Shown: piece after piece, positions 36,454 through 45,831 of the stretch
How the letters are laid out: each line of letters begins with the position of its first letter
Numbering within the stretch: the first letter of the stretch is position 1
Notes under the pieces: model-generated
Told to the model about the DNA's origin: nothing
The model's input: only the letters and a program-made list of their open reading frames with translations
The model's database searches: none
Made by a program: the position numbers and the translations under genes
From: DAOTWY01 sp003696565
GTDB taxonomy: Bacteria > Chloroflexota > Anaerolineae > Aggregatilineales > Phototrophicaceae
Length of the DNA: 64,000 nucleotides
Direction: 5' to 3'
Assembly: GCA_034435635.1 (NCBI GenBank)
Contig: DAOTWY010000062.1
Span: forward strand, 1-64,000

Positions 36454-38052
36454 TTAGTCAATATACTCATAGGCGGGCAGCGTCAAAAATTCGGTAAATT
36501 CATCGCTGCGGATCATCTCATCAAACAACTTCATCGCCAATTCATACTTACCGGATGTAAAGCGTTCATCCCCAACCTCCTCACGGATCGCATCCATTTC
36601 TTCTTCAAGGAATTGCCCGTAAAGAGCTTCCGTTACCTTACGTCCATCGTCCAATTGGGCTTGATGATGCAGCCATTGCCACACCTGAGACCGGCTGATT
36701 TCGGCAGTAGCAGCATCTTCCATCAAGTAATACAAGGGAACGCAACCGTTACCGCCTAGCCAGGCTTCCAAATATTGAATGCCAACCTTTAGATTCCAGC
36801 GCAACCCGTGTTCTGTAATGGTGCCTTCAGACGGTGTCAGCAAGTCTTGAGCGGTAACATGAACATCGTCACGTTGCCGATCAATCTGGTTAGGTTGTGG
36901 CATATATTCGTTAAACACCGTCATTGCAGTTTCTACTAAGCCTGGGTGTGCCACCCATGTACCATCATGCCCATCTTGAACTTCCCGCAGTTTGTCCAAA
37001 CGGACTTTTTCTAAGGCTTTGGCATTGGCTTGTGGGTCGTCCTTAATAGGGATTTGTGCCGCCATTCCCCCCATCGCATGTGCGCCACGTTTATGGCAAT
37101 TTTTAATCACATTCAGCGTGTAATTGTGCATAAAAGGCACAGTCATCGTGACCTGCGCACGATCCGGCAGCACATATTCCGGCTTATTGCGGAATTTCTT
37201 AATATAGCTGAAGATATAATCCCACCGTCCGCAGTTTAAGCCAGCAGAATGATCTCTCAACTCATATAGAATTTCTTCCGTTTCAAACGTCGCCAAAATC
37301 GTCTCAATCAAAACCGTTGCCTTGATCGTACCGCGTGGGATACCGAGTTCGTCTTGCGCCATGTTAAAAATATCGTTCCACAGGCGCGCTTCTAAATGGC
37401 TTTCTAGCTTGGGTAAATAAAAGTAAGGTCCGCTACCACGTTGAATCAGCTCATGGGCATTATGAAAAAAGAACAAGCCAAAGTCAAAAATACCACCAGG
37501 GATTGGCTGACCGTCCACTAAAAAGTGCTTCTCGTTTAGGTGCCAGCCACGTGGACGCACCATTAACGTCGCGATCTGGTCATTTAGTTGATAGTGTTTA
37601 TCCTTTGTGGCATCATAAAATTCGATTTCACGGCGTACAGCATCCCGCAGGTTGATCTGCCCATCCACCATATTGAACCATGTGGGAGAGTTTGCGTCTT
37701 CAAAATCCGCCATAAATACCTTTGCCCCACTGTTCAGCGCGTTGATAACCATCTTGCGGTCAGTCGGTCCGGTGATCTCAGTCCGGCGGTCTTGTAAATC
37801 TGGCAGAACAGGGCGAACACGCCAGCTGTCATCGTCACGGATATGCTTGGTTTCCGGCAGAAAGTCCGGCATTTCCCCGGCATCAATGCGTTGTTGACGT
37901 TCTACACGTTTTTGCAATAATTCATTACGCCGGTGGGTAAACTGACGGGCAAGCTTGGCAATAAATTCTTGCGCTTGCGGTGTCAGAATTTGCTCAAAAC
38001 CAGGGTGCATTTCACCTGTAATTTCAATTGATTGGGTCATAATTCCCGTCAT
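36454..38052 (-). CDS. aceB: Malate synthase (type A)
   Basis: Malate synthase condenses glyoxylate with acetyl-CoA to malate, completing the glyoxylate shunt. The protein, about 530 residues, fits the AceB/type A length. Landmarks are [16 protein letters not shown] near 115, [14 protein letters not shown] near 165, [19 protein letters not shown] and [15 protein letters not shown] around 250-290, and a C-terminal [21 protein letters not shown]. The catalytic Asp and metal-binding Glu reside in these blocks. The start is uncertain: TTG 38061, ATG 38052 (GAGG 12 bases upstream) and ATG 38040 (GGGA four bases upstream) are possible. It lies immediately upstream of aceA on the same strand. Confidence 0.96.
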   Translation of the reverse strand: MTGIMTQSIEITGEMHPGFEQILTPQAQEFIAKLARQFTHRRNELLQKRVERQQRIDAGEMPDFLPETKHIRDDDSWRVRPVLPDLQDRRTEITGPTDRKMVINALNSGAKVFMADFEDANSPTWFNMVDGQINLRDAVRREIEFYDATKDKHYQLNDQIATLMVRPRGWHLNEKHFLVDGQPIPGGIFDFGLFFFHNAHELIQRGSGPYFYLPKLESHLEARLWNDIFNMAQDELGIPRGTIKATVLIETILATFETEEILYELRDHSAGLNCGRWDYIFSYIKKFRNKPEYVLPDRAQVTMTVPFMHNYTLNVIKNCHKRGAHAMGGMAAQIPIKDDPQANAKALEKVRLDKLREVQDGHDGTWVAHPGLVETAMTVFNEYMPQPNQIDRQRDDVHVTAQDLLTPSEGTITEHGLRWNLKVGIQYLEAWLGGNGCVPLYYLMEDAATAEISRSQVWQWLHHQAQLDDGRKVTEALYGQFLEEEMDAIREEVGDERFTSGKYELAMKLFDEMIRSDEFTEFLTLPAYEYID

Positions 38053-38195
38053 AATGTCCAAAGTCCTCTCATAAGCAATACAATACTATCCCCGCTGTGC
38101 AGGCGGGCTGCTAAACCGATTCAGTTGTACAGTTTTTGGGCTAAGCTGAAATAGACGCGGCACAAGCCGCTACAAGATTGCTGTTAAATGAGGAT

Positions 38196-38324
38196 ATGCC
38201 GATTAAAAAAGTCATTTTTACCATCCTTTTTGCGATTACATCTAAAAGATTACAGCACATTGCCTGTTTCTTGCACCGCATTGTGATGGAAATCGCAAAA
38301 GAATTTTTGGACACTGTGTACTAA
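38196..38324 (+). CDS. Possible 42-residue small protein
   Basis: An ATG-to-TAA frame encodes MPIKKVIFTILFAITSKRLQ and 22 more residues. The start is hydrophobic with Lys-Lys, like a small membrane peptide, and the rest is amphipathic. GAGG occurs upstream but only two bases from the ATG, which is poor spacing. Its stop overlaps the inverted repeat at 38322-38343. It could be a chance frame; conservation would decide. Confidence 0.2.
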   Translation: MPIKKVIFTILFAITSKRLQHIACFLHRIVMEIAKEFLDTVY

Positions 38325-38343
38325 TCTAATCGGCATTAGATTA
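38322..38343. promoter_or_regulatory. 9-bp perfect inverted repeat, terminator or operator
   Basis: TAATCTAAT-CGGC-ATTAGATTA. It lies 58 bases after the stop of the 38401 gene on the minus strand and about 270 bases upstream of aceB. Half-site AGATTA also occurs in the aceA palindrome. A terminator role is equally possible, but no T-run is present. Confidence 0.35.
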
Positions 38344-38400
38344 TTGAAACGTTTATGAAGTGCGATCAATTCAGCGCGAATGTATCCAAGATTGACGTGT

Positions 38401-38859
38401 TTATTGTGCTATGGGCGGGGTATCATGCTCATTTCCCTGCCCGGATTCAGAAATAAAAGCGTCTCGGTTAGCATCATCCACAACAATCATATTCGGTGCA
38501 TCACCGCGCTGCTGCGATCCCACCAATACTTGCGCTTCTTCCATTTGCGCTTTACGTGCCAGCCACGTTCCCCCAACAGCAGCAAGCGCACCAATTAACG
38601 CCCCAGCAAACAGATAAAGCAAGTTGCTGTTGGTCACCGCAAGATACACGCCATAAAAACTAGCCCCAGCACTTAAAATCTGCCCAATACCAAAAATCAT
38701 CGCCGCTGCCCCGGTAAAGTGGAGCATCTTCCCGCCAACCGCGGCTGTACTGGTGATTGTCGCTTGCCGCGTGACAATTGAACGGAACGCCACCAACAAA
38801 ACCGGCGCATATATCAACACGCAAGCTGCAGAACACATTGTGACAATTAAATTACCCAT
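38401..38859 (-). CDS. Small membrane protein, unknown function
   Basis: A 152-residue protein with three likely membrane helices (about 5-27, 48-72, 78-98) and a charged C-terminal tail of ~50 residues (LARKAQMEEAQVLVGSQQRG and onwards). The ATG has AAGGAG seven bases upstream, a strong ribosome site. It lies 20 bp after the M1 peptidase gene on the same strand and is probably co-transcribed. I do not recognise the family. Confidence 0.6.
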   Translation of the reverse strand: MGNLIVTMCSAACVLIYAPVLLVAFRSIVTRQATITSTAAVGGKMLHFTGAAAMIFGIGQILSAGASFYGVYLAVTNSNLLYLFAGALIGALAAVGGTWLARKAQMEEAQVLVGSQQRGDAPNMIVVDDANRDAFISESGQGNEHDTPPIAQ

Positions 38860-38879
38860 TATGACTCCTTAAGAAGTTT

Positions 38880-40349
38880 TTAGTTATCGGTTTCCGGTCT
38901 TAAATAACGTGAACGGGTGACAGCGGTTAGTTCCAACTGTTCCGGTGTAAAATTATGCCAAAAATCATCCGGTGAAGCGATGCGATCCGCCTGATTAAAA
39001 GCATAGTCAGCCAATAATTGGAAAAAGGCTTGTGTGCCTAAATCTTGCCGCAATTCATGTAACATCCGCACGCCTCGCAAATAGACCGCATTGATATATT
39101 CACGTGCGGATGAAAACTCATACACCGTACTGTTAACTGCCCCCTCTGGCTCATAAACATCCACCCGGAATGCCCACCACCAATCACGCAAATCAGGATA
39201 ATATTCTTCCAAATACACATATTCGCTATACGTTGCCAGGGCTTCATCTAACCAGGGATGAAAAGCGGCATCGTTCCCTACACGAGCATACCACCATTGA
39301 TGAGATACCTCATGTGCAGTGATCAAGGTTAAGTAAGACGTTGGCGTGCCGTCCCAGCGTGTGAACCACGCATCACCGACATACACAATACCACTAAATT
39401 CCATGCCATCCGGGAAATCCCCCTGAACCACCACTAACCGCTCATAAGGATACCGCCCGAACAAATCACTATAAACGCTCAGGCTTTGCGTGGCAACGTC
39501 TAATGCATGTTCTCCTGCAGGTTGTAGCTCTGGCGTGTTAAAGCAATAAACTTCTACCTGAACACCATGCTCATCCTCTGCCTGATGCAAAACAAACTGA
39601 TCGCTCAAGCTTAGGCTAAACTCACGCGAGGCATGATGTTCATATCGCCAACTAGTTGGGCTAATTTGGGTGATTTGCCCTGGTGCAGCAACAACCAAAT
39701 TAGGCGGTGGCTCCACTAAATTGAGCATCACAACCCAGTCTGCAATCTCTAAAATTTCCTGCTCACCAACCAACACTGGCGGACGTGTAACCCATTCCCC
39801 ATTTTGATATGGCGCAACAGTTGGCAACCAATGCCCTAAATTCATTTGTCGGTCGGTATAGCCTAAATAACCTTTGGGAGAATACACTTCTAAACCAATT
39901 AAGGGCACTTGTATTTGAAATTCCAGCAGAATATTGGTCACACAGTTAGGCGGCAGCGGGTCCATCAAATCCACAACTAACCGCTTATTGTTCAGGGTAT
40001 ATAGCAGATCATCAAAATTATCCGCTACACGATTTAAGAAAAAGACATTTTGCCAGCGATTAGCTTCGATATTAAAAACTAGCTGGGTTAGTGATTCGCC
40101 GGTTGTATTGGCATACCGTATACGCTGTTGCACCCAAACCGTATGAGCCAAGTAATTAATATCCGCGACAACCGTGTGTTGCGGGTAAGGATTTTCTAGT
40201 TCTGGGCAAACTTGTGGTGCAGGCGTAGCCGTTGGTAAATTCACTGGTTGAAAAGGACGTTCGGTCGGCTGTGCTTGACGAAATGCATCATCAGTATGGG
40301 CACCAATCCCCATGATAACAATCATAAAAATTAATATGCGTAGCAGCAT
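38880..40349 (-). CDS. M1-family (gluzincin) zinc metallopeptidase
   Basis: An approximately 489-residue exported protein: a signal peptide (MLLRILIFMIVIMGIGA) followed by a Thr/Pro stretch (ERPFQPVNLPTATPAP). The M1-type zinc site is intact: HEVSHQW (HExxH) and, 18 residues on, the second Glu in WLDEALATYSEY. The N-terminal half is the beta-rich M1 saddle domain. It probably trims peptides at the cell surface. The usual GxMEN exopeptidase motif is represented by GMEFSGIVYVG, so aminopeptidase activity is plausible but not certain. The ATG at 40349 has AGG six bases upstream; 40355 and 40412 are alternatives. It is divergent from the UbiA gene. Confidence 0.85.
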   Translation of the reverse strand: MLLRILIFMIVIMGIGAHTDDAFRQAQPTERPFQPVNLPTATPAPQVCPELENPYPQHTVVADINYLAHTVWVQQRIRYANTTGESLTQLVFNIEANRWQNVFFLNRVADNFDDLLYTLNNKRLVVDLMDPLPPNCVTNILLEFQIQVPLIGLEVYSPKGYLGYTDRQMNLGHWLPTVAPYQNGEWVTRPPVLVGEQEILEIADWVVMLNLVEPPPNLVVAAPGQITQISPTSWRYEHHASREFSLSLSDQFVLHQAEDEHGVQVEVYCFNTPELQPAGEHALDVATQSLSVYSDLFGRYPYERLVVVQGDFPDGMEFSGIVYVGDAWFTRWDGTPTSYLTLITAHEVSHQWWYARVGNDAAFHPWLDEALATYSEYVYLEEYYPDLRDWWWAFRVDVYEPEGAVNSTVYEFSSAREYINAVYLRGVRMLHELRQDLGTQAFFQLLADYAFNQADRIASPDDFWHNFTPEQLELTAVTRSRYLRPETDN

Positions 40350-40460
40350 AAGCATCCTAGTGGGTTCTAACAACCAGCTTTTATGATACAACAAAACCGT
40401 AACAAATTTCACGATCTTGTGTTATTCTTAAAAACTCATGAATGATGGTGAGGATTTAAA

Positions 40461-41393
40461 ATGACTCATTCAACGAATACGACAATTCTACGCCAAACAC
40501 AACATATTATTACAGGCATTATCCACTTATCCCGCTGGAAGGAGCATCTTCCCCTAACGGTGTTAACCCTCTTAGGTGGGTTGATCGCATCAAGTGTACA
40601 TCCAGATGTCAAAATGGATTGGCGGCTACTCGCAATCACGGCGGCAAATTTCCTAACAGTGACGTTTGCTTTTATGATTAATGATATTGAGGACGCAGCC
40701 GACGACGCAGCGAACCCAGTCAGCGCACGCCGCAACCCAGTCACCAATGGTACAATCGACGTATATACTGCGTGGATTGCTTGCGGGTTTGTCGTTGCCG
40801 CAGCAATCGGTTTATTTACACTTGGCGGAACAATCGTTTTGGGAATTGGTGCGTTTAATCTATTGCTCTCTTTCTTATATTCTTGGAAGCCTATACGGTT
40901 CAAATCATCTAGCTTTGGCTTGGATATTATCTCTCACACATTAATGCTCGGTGGCTTATTACCACTAGCAGGATATTTCATTTATAGCAATGAAGCACAC
41001 CCAGCCATTATTTTGATGGCAGCCGCCGCCACACTTGGCTCTACCTATGGGCAGCTTTATAACCAAGTACGGGATTATGAAGCAGATAAAAAGGCGGGGA
41101 TTGTTAATGTGGCAATTCGCCTAGGCGAACGTCCCACCTGGATTTTGGCATACAGTGCCATTGCCTTAACGATTATTTTAGGGCTGGCAGCTCTGCTACA
41201 AATGACGTTCCCCACTTGGTTAATTCTCATTTCATTAGGCAGCATTGTTATTGGTTTTACAGGGGCATACCTGTTTAATGGCAAAGATGCCAGCGGTAAA
41301 GACGCACTAGACCTAACCGGGCGGTTACAACCTGGCGTATGGTTCGCGTTAATTGTCACCGTGCTTGCCTGGGTTGTTTGGGTGATGTTTTAG
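40461..41393 (+). CDS. UbiA-family prenyltransferase
   Basis: A 310-residue protein with about eight membrane helices. The first Asp-rich motif is NDIEDAADDAAN near residue 74, and the second is YNQVRDYEADKKAGIVN near 200, both needed to bind Mg-prenyl diphosphate. RARNPVTNG-like SARRNPVTNGTI follows motif one, as in UbiA enzymes. Substrates in the superfamily include quinone precursors, heme (CyoE), chlorophyllides, and geranylgeranylglyceryl phosphate. Without context the acceptor is undetermined. The start has GAGG, eleven bases before the ATG. Confidence 0.88.
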   Translation: MTHSTNTTILRQTQHIITGIIHLSRWKEHLPLTVLTLLGGLIASSVHPDVKMDWRLLAITAANFLTVTFAFMINDIEDAADDAANPVSARRNPVTNGTIDVYTAWIACGFVVAAAIGLFTLGGTIVLGIGAFNLLLSFLYSWKPIRFKSSSFGLDIISHTLMLGGLLPLAGYFIYSNEAHPAIILMAAAATLGSTYGQLYNQVRDYEADKKAGIVNVAIRLGERPTWILAYSAIALTIILGLAALLQMTFPTWLILISLGSIVIGFTGAYLFNGKDASGKDALDLTGRLQPGVWFALIVTVLAWVVWVMF

Positions 41394-41413
41394 GCATCAT
41401 TTTGTTAACAAAT

Positions 41414-41443
41414 GGGGCGCGGGGATACCCCCTTGATCGCCCC
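41414..41443. terminator. Nested GC-rich hairpin between convergent genes
   Basis: GGGGCG (41414-41419) pairs with CGCCCC (41438-41443), and inside them GGGG and CCCC pair across ATAC. It lies between ubiA-like and rlmN stops. No T-run follows. Confidence 0.55.
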
Positions 41444-41501
41444 AGGAGTAAGATGAAATCACGCTGCCAGGGATTTATTCCTTAGGCAACCCGATTATTC
41501 T

Positions 41502-42554
41502 TCAAAGAGCATTATCCTGCGGGGATATAGCGATGACAGATGCTTTCAGTTGTCCACACCCCGCATCAATATCGATCCCACGCCGTACCCGAACAGACAT
41601 ACTAACACCATATGATTCAAGAATCTGCTGGAAGCGTTCAGCAGCTTGTAAGTTTGATGGTGCCCCTAAATAGCCTTTAGTTGGGTTAAGCGGAATCGCA
41701 TTCACATGACACAACATGCCACTTAATAGTTTTCCTAAGGCATGTGCTTGAGCTTCTGTATCGGTTTTACCATGGATCAATGCCCATTCAAAGGTAATAC
41801 GCCGTCCAGTTTTACCGATATATTCGCGGCAAGCTTGCATCAACGCTGCCAAATTCCAACGTTTATTAACAGGTAATAGCGCGCTGCGTTCTTCATCAGT
41901 TGCAGCATGCAGGCTGATGGCAAGCCGTACTTGTAACCCTTCATCCGCAAACCGGCGAATTTGTGGAACCAGCCCCACCGTGCTGACAGTAATATGCCTT
42001 GCACCAATGCCAAGATCATCCATCAACCGCCGAATGGCTGTTAGTGAGGCATCATAATTATGAAACGGCTCGCCCATACCCATCAGCACCACATTAGAAA
42101 GCCGCTCCCCTTCTGCTTGTAGCAACTGAGCAAAGTAAACGGCTTGTTCAAAAATTTCTGTCGCACTTAAGTTACGCCCAAAGCCCATCTGCCCTGTTGC
42201 ACAAAACACGCAACCCATCGCACAGCCAGCTTGAGTAGAAATACAGGCAGTCCGGCGGTCATCGTCATACAACATCAAAACCGATTCAATTAACTGCCCA
42301 TCTGGCAAGCGATACAACCGCTTAACTGTGCCATCTCGACTTACTTGTTCAGTTGCCAAAGAAAGCGTGCCTAGTGTCGCTTCTGCTTTAAGCCGTTCAC
42401 GCAAAGAAGCAGGGATATTCTGCATCATATCCATAGAAGAAACACGCTTATCATAAAGCCACGCCCACACTTGTTTGGCGCGGAAAGGCGGCTCTCCCCA
42501 TGTTGTTAGCAGCTCAGTTAATTCGTCTTTGCTCAGCGCGTATAGATTAATCAT
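41502..42554 (-). CDS. rlmN: 23S rRNA / tRNA adenine-C2 methyltransferase RlmN
   Basis: RlmN is a radical-SAM enzyme that methylates C2 of A2503 in 23S rRNA and A37 in some tRNAs. The 350-residue chain has the cluster motif CAMGCVFC (CxxxCxxC) near residue 114-121, preceded by ACISTQAG, and GMGEPFHNYD near 159. The resolving Cys lies in the C-terminal DAGCGQLKA, and the N-terminal helical domain (ALSKDELTELLTTWGEPPFR) is normal. The ATG starts the chain MINLYALSKDEL. Length is standard. Confidence 0.97.
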   Translation of the reverse strand: MINLYALSKDELTELLTTWGEPPFRAKQVWAWLYDKRVSSMDMMQNIPASLRERLKAEATLGTLSLATEQVSRDGTVKRLYRLPDGQLIESVLMLYDDDRRTACISTQAGCAMGCVFCATGQMGFGRNLSATEIFEQAVYFAQLLQAEGERLSNVVLMGMGEPFHNYDASLTAIRRLMDDLGIGARHITVSTVGLVPQIRRFADEGLQVRLAISLHAATDEERSALLPVNKRWNLAALMQACREYIGKTGRRITFEWALIHGKTDTEAQAHALGKLLSGMLCHVNAIPLNPTKGYLGAPSNLQAAERFQQILESYGVSMSVRVRRGIDIDAGCGQLKASVIAISPQDNAL

Positions 42555-42581
42555 GTAGCTTTTTATTGAACCTCTTAAATA

Positions 42582-44171
42582 TTATGCATCTCGAATAAAG
42601 CGGATATATCCTACAATTACAATCGCCAAGCTGATGATCGCCACGGCTAACGCCAACACAACATTGGAATTACTACCAGCATCAGCTTGAGTTGGGAGCG
42701 GTGTGGGGCTTGGTTCTGGTGTGTATGTTGGAAACACAAACCCAGCGGGTAATGGGGTGATGGTTGGTGTGCCGGGGCGCGGTGTTAGGGTTGGGGTAAG
42801 GCTTGGTAGCGGAGTCGCGCTCAGAACACCTGTGACGGTAGGGGTTGGGGTGTTGGTTGGAGTGTTGGTAGGTATGTCTGTTGCGGTAGGTGGAAAAGGC
42901 GTGACTGTATTTGTGGCTGTGGGTAAATCTGTTGCACCAGCATAAAGTGAGAGATTTGCGTCATCCATAGCGACTTGCCGGAAGATATAATTCTCCCAGG
43001 ATGGCAACAAACCTTCAAATGGCAAGCCGGTAACCTCCTGATAGCGTGTAGCAAAATCTCCACCACGTGCTAGCTCAAAAACAGCATCTACCCCAGCCAA
43101 CCTTGCAATATAAACTACCATACTATAGCTTTGTGCGTCCCATAAAATACGGTTGGTTTCGTCTGGCGTTTGCATTTCATTCAGCGTATAAAGCCGACCA
43201 GTTCGGGCAGCCTCTTTCAACAGTTCAACTAACCCACGTTTGTCTGTTGGGGCATAGAAATATGTTAAGCCATTGATAAACCATGCCGGCAAGTTCACCC
43301 CATCATAAAACATCGTAACCAAATATGAAGTGAGTTCTGCTATAACCCGTTCCGTCTCCATTTGAGAAGCATGAAACGGAGAATATCCCAATTCCGCTAT
43401 CATGCCCTCGATAACATCCCCCCGGCAAGGAACGCTGCCTCCAGGATAAGTTAAATCCCCGTTACAAGGGTTAATCGGGTATGATTCATTAGTCAACAAT
43501 AAGCTGAACTGAAGGCTGCGTCCGGTATTGCTTTGCAACAACGTATAAATAGGCTGTAGTGCATCATGTACTTGCTCCGGGTTGATTGTATTTTCTGGCA
43601 GCAGCAAATTAAGCCAATTATGACGAGATTCCACCCAGTTATATCGTGAATCACGAAACGCCAGTACCCCGGGGATATTGGCAATTTCTTGCTGGGATGT
43701 CACAACTGTCCATGTATAGCGAATAACAGCTTGAAACGGGGGAGGATCGTTTGGGGGAGCGTTCCAGATATATTGTATTTCAGTAAATGGTGCATCAAAA
43801 ACCACCGCCCCACGAAGTATCTCAAACGGGATAACGCGCGGCTCCGTTTCGCCATCAACGCTGAGCGTTAGGGTTATATCCTGAATTTGCGTTAGTGGAC
43901 GGTCTATAACCAGCTTGAAATAAATCCCGGTCGGGAAAAGCACAGCGTCCTGCCAATCAAAAATAAAGTCTGGCACATCTGGGCGCGGGGTTGGGGTGAT
44001 GGTGGCAGTTGGGCGACGTGTCGGTGTAGCCGTAAAAGGCAGCGGCGTTGGGGTTGCCGTTGTAAAAAAGGGCGGCGTGCCTTCTGGCGTTTGAGTCGGT
44101 GTGAGTGTCTGTGCTTGATGTGGCACAACAACCAATGTTATAAACACAATGAGTAAAATCGAACGCATCAT
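42582..44171 (-). CDS. Secreted gluzincin-like protein lacking HExxH, C-terminally anchored
   Basis: A 529-residue protein with a signal peptide, a Thr/Pro linker (about 20-65), a middle domain, a second Thr/Pro linker (about 425-490), and a final membrane helix (LALAVAIISLAIVIVGYIRF). The middle domain matches the peptidase-MA-like layout: RVIAELTSYLV, then LPAWFINGLTYFY, where active enzymes have HExxH and LPxWLxEGLA. Here the first is AELTS and the Glu after NG is Leu, so zinc ligands are missing and peptidase activity is unlikely. It may be a binding pseudo-enzyme at the surface. It lies 1 bp before the CPBP protease gene on the minus strand, so the two are probably co-expressed. Confidence 0.78.
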   Translation of the reverse strand: MMRSILLIVFITLVVVPHQAQTLTPTQTPEGTPPFFTTATPTPLPFTATPTRRPTATITPTPRPDVPDFIFDWQDAVLFPTGIYFKLVIDRPLTQIQDITLTLSVDGETEPRVIPFEILRGAVVFDAPFTEIQYIWNAPPNDPPPFQAVIRYTWTVVTSQQEIANIPGVLAFRDSRYNWVESRHNWLNLLLPENTINPEQVHDALQPIYTLLQSNTGRSLQFSLLLTNESYPINPCNGDLTYPGGSVPCRGDVIEGMIAELGYSPFHASQMETERVIAELTSYLVTMFYDGVNLPAWFINGLTYFYAPTDKRGLVELLKEAARTGRLYTLNEMQTPDETNRILWDAQSYSMVVYIARLAGVDAVFELARGGDFATRYQEVTGLPFEGLLPSWENYIFRQVAMDDANLSLYAGATDLPTATNTVTPFPPTATDIPTNTPTNTPTPTVTGVLSATPLPSLTPTLTPRPGTPTITPLPAGFVFPTYTPEPSPTPLPTQADAGSNSNVVLALAVAIISLAIVIVGYIRFIRDA

Positions 44172-44172
44172 A

Positions 44173-45216
44173 TCAGCCTATCAATAATACAACAATTAAT
44201 AACTGGGCAAAGTTATAGACAAAATGAGCGATAATGGCGGCAGTGGTACTTTGCTCTTGCCGCACCCAGCCTAACCCATAGGATACAAAAAATAACAAGA
44301 CAATGCCCGGTGTTAGCAAAATTTGGGTATGTAACAGCACAAAGAATAAACTGGTCAACCAATTACCAAATACTGGTTGTAGCGCACCACGAAACAAAAT
44401 TTCTTCTCCTATAGCAGCGGACGCGGCAAGGAGAATTGCCATTGGTATGGTAGTGACAGATAAAACTAAGTTATCGTTAGCGGCATTCAGCTCGTCTAAT
44501 ACTGGGAAAATCGCTGTTAAGATGTTGATCAGCACGCCGTAGACAATTGCAATACCAAAAAAACCAAAGCCAACAAATAATCCATAACGCACATCATCCG
44601 GCGTGGGATAACGCAGTCCTAACCGATGTAGTGATTCAAATAAGTCACGCCGAATAGCATACCCAACGCCCAAAAATGCGGCAGCTGTCCTTAAAAAAAG
44701 CTCAAACAATAAATCAGTAGCACGGATTCCAAACTCAGCATAACTTTCTGCCAGCCCATCCACGCCACCAATGGCGACAAATTGCGCAATTTGCGCCGTT
44801 AAAACCAATAAAGACAGCACTACCGCCGTAATATGTACCAGTGATTGCGGATCAAATGTGCGGATACGCTGATGAAGTGCTTGACGAGTATCATGGCTGA
44901 CCACCACTGCGTATGACGCAACCCCACAGATCACCGCGGTACCCACACCGAAAAGAATTTCCCATGTGCTGATGTTTGGAATGTTTTCTTGTGCTAGATT
45001 TGGGTCGTTGGCTGCTGCTGCCGAAAGCACCACAAACACACCACACAACCCTGTTAAGCTCACCCCGCCAAACAATAACAACTTGACGGTTTGTTTTTGC
45101 TTTTCGTAATCAGGATCAAAATCATGATTTTTGGTTAAACTCTTTAAATGCACCATATTAGCGGCGTAAATCGTAAAACCAATATAACCGATGACCAACA
45201 TCAATGTGATAAACAT
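44173..45216 (-). CDS. CPBP-family intramembrane metalloprotease
   Basis: An approximately 347-residue protein with about eight helices. The CPBP active-site pattern is present: IGEEILFRGALQPVF (EExxxR), then the FFVLLHTQ helix with its His, and the final AAIIAHFVYNFAQLLI (HxxxN). CPBP enzymes cleave prenylated or other membrane proteins; the bacterial targets are mostly unknown. The ATG at 45216 has AGGGGA upstream and is preferred to an extension to 45258. It overlaps in transcription with the pseudo-peptidase gene downstream. Confidence 0.85.
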   Translation of the reverse strand: MFITLMLVIGYIGFTIYAANMVHLKSLTKNHDFDPDYEKQKQTVKLLLFGGVSLTGLCGVFVVLSAAAANDPNLAQENIPNISTWEILFGVGTAVICGVASYAVVVSHDTRQALHQRIRTFDPQSLVHITAVVLSLLVLTAQIAQFVAIGGVDGLAESYAEFGIRATDLLFELFLRTAAAFLGVGYAIRRDLFESLHRLGLRYPTPDDVRYGLFVGFGFFGIAIVYGVLINILTAIFPVLDELNAANDNLVLSVTTIPMAILLAASAAIGEEILFRGALQPVFGNWLTSLFFVLLHTQILLTPGIVLLFFVSYGLGWVRQEQSTTAAIIAHFVYNFAQLLIVVLLIG

Positions 45217-45264
45217 ACAGCTTTTCCCCTTGATGACAGAGCTAAAAACCCTGTACACTGAAAG

Positions 45265-45280
45265 TTAAACTGATGTTTAA
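45265..45280. promoter_or_regulatory. Small inverted repeat in divergent nusB promoter region
   Basis: TTAAAC-TGAT-GTTTAA lies between the divergent CPBP and nusB genes, 24-39 bases upstream of nusB. It may overlap a promoter, but no clear hexamer pair was found. Confidence 0.3.
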
Positions 45281-45303
45281 GCATATCATTATTCGGAGTC
45301 AAT

Positions 45304-45831
45304 TTGAACGACTTTCATAAAGCCTTACCGGAAGTTGATCCTGAGGATATTATCAGTACAGAGTTGATTGAGCAACCGCTTTCGAGTAATCCGAATAGTG
45401 CTGCTCGTCGCCTTGCACTACAAATACTCTATGAGATCGATATCACCAAGCATGCCGTTGGTGATGTCATTGATTCGCAATCACCTTACGCTGATCTTAA
45501 TGAGCGTAGTATTCAGTTCATGCGGGAGCTGGTGCTTGGTGTTATGCGCTATTGCCCTGCTTTAGATGCGATTATCTCACATTTTGCGCCAGAATTCCCG
45601 TTAAAAGATGTCGCTATTGTGGATCGTAACGTGTTACGGATCGCCGTTTATGAGATTGCCATCTATCAGCAAACGCCGTTGCGTGTTGCCATTGATGAAG
45701 CGGTAGAACTCGCTAAACTTTTTGGGGCAGAAGGCTCAGCACGTTTTGTAAACGGGGTATTAGGTGCAGTGGTCAGTGATGAAGAAACGCTCACAACATT
45801 GCTAGAAAAACACAAGGCAAATGATGCATGA
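45304..45831 (+). CDS. nusB: Transcription antitermination factor NusB
   Basis: NusB binds boxA RNA with S10 (NusE) to prevent premature termination in rRNA operons. The 175-residue chain has the NusB core SAARRLALQILYEIDITKH near 32, VMRYCPALDAIISHFAPEFPLKD and VDRNVLRIAVYEI, and ends with FVNGVLGAVVSDEE. There is about 30 residues of N-terminal extension over typical NusB. The start is TTG with CGGAG five bases upstream; no ATG is nearby. The stop overlaps the next ATG by four bases, linking nusB to the tat genes. Confidence 0.93.
   Translation: MNDFHKALPEVDPEDIISTELIEQPLSSNPNSAARRLALQILYEIDITKHAVGDVIDSQSPYADLNERSIQFMRELVLGVMRYCPALDAIISHFAPEFPLKDVAIVDRNVLRIAVYEIAIYQQTPLRVAIDEAVELAKLFGAEGSARFVNGVLGAVVSDEETLTTLLEKHKANDA

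Larger units (their letters stand above)
38062..38400. other. 339-bp gap between aceB and the membrane-protein gene
   Basis: This gap should hold the aceB promoter on the minus strand, but I see no clear -35/-10 pair. It contains a short plus-strand reading frame (38196-38324), a 5-bp hairpin at 38091-38107 (CCCGC/GCGGG) and the 9-bp inverted repeat at 38322-38343. Nothing else was recognised. Confidence 0.5.

Noticed and set aside
38091..38107. CCCGC/GCGGG hairpin upstream of aceB as a riboswitch
   Set aside because: Only a five-base stem with no conserved core; likely chance.
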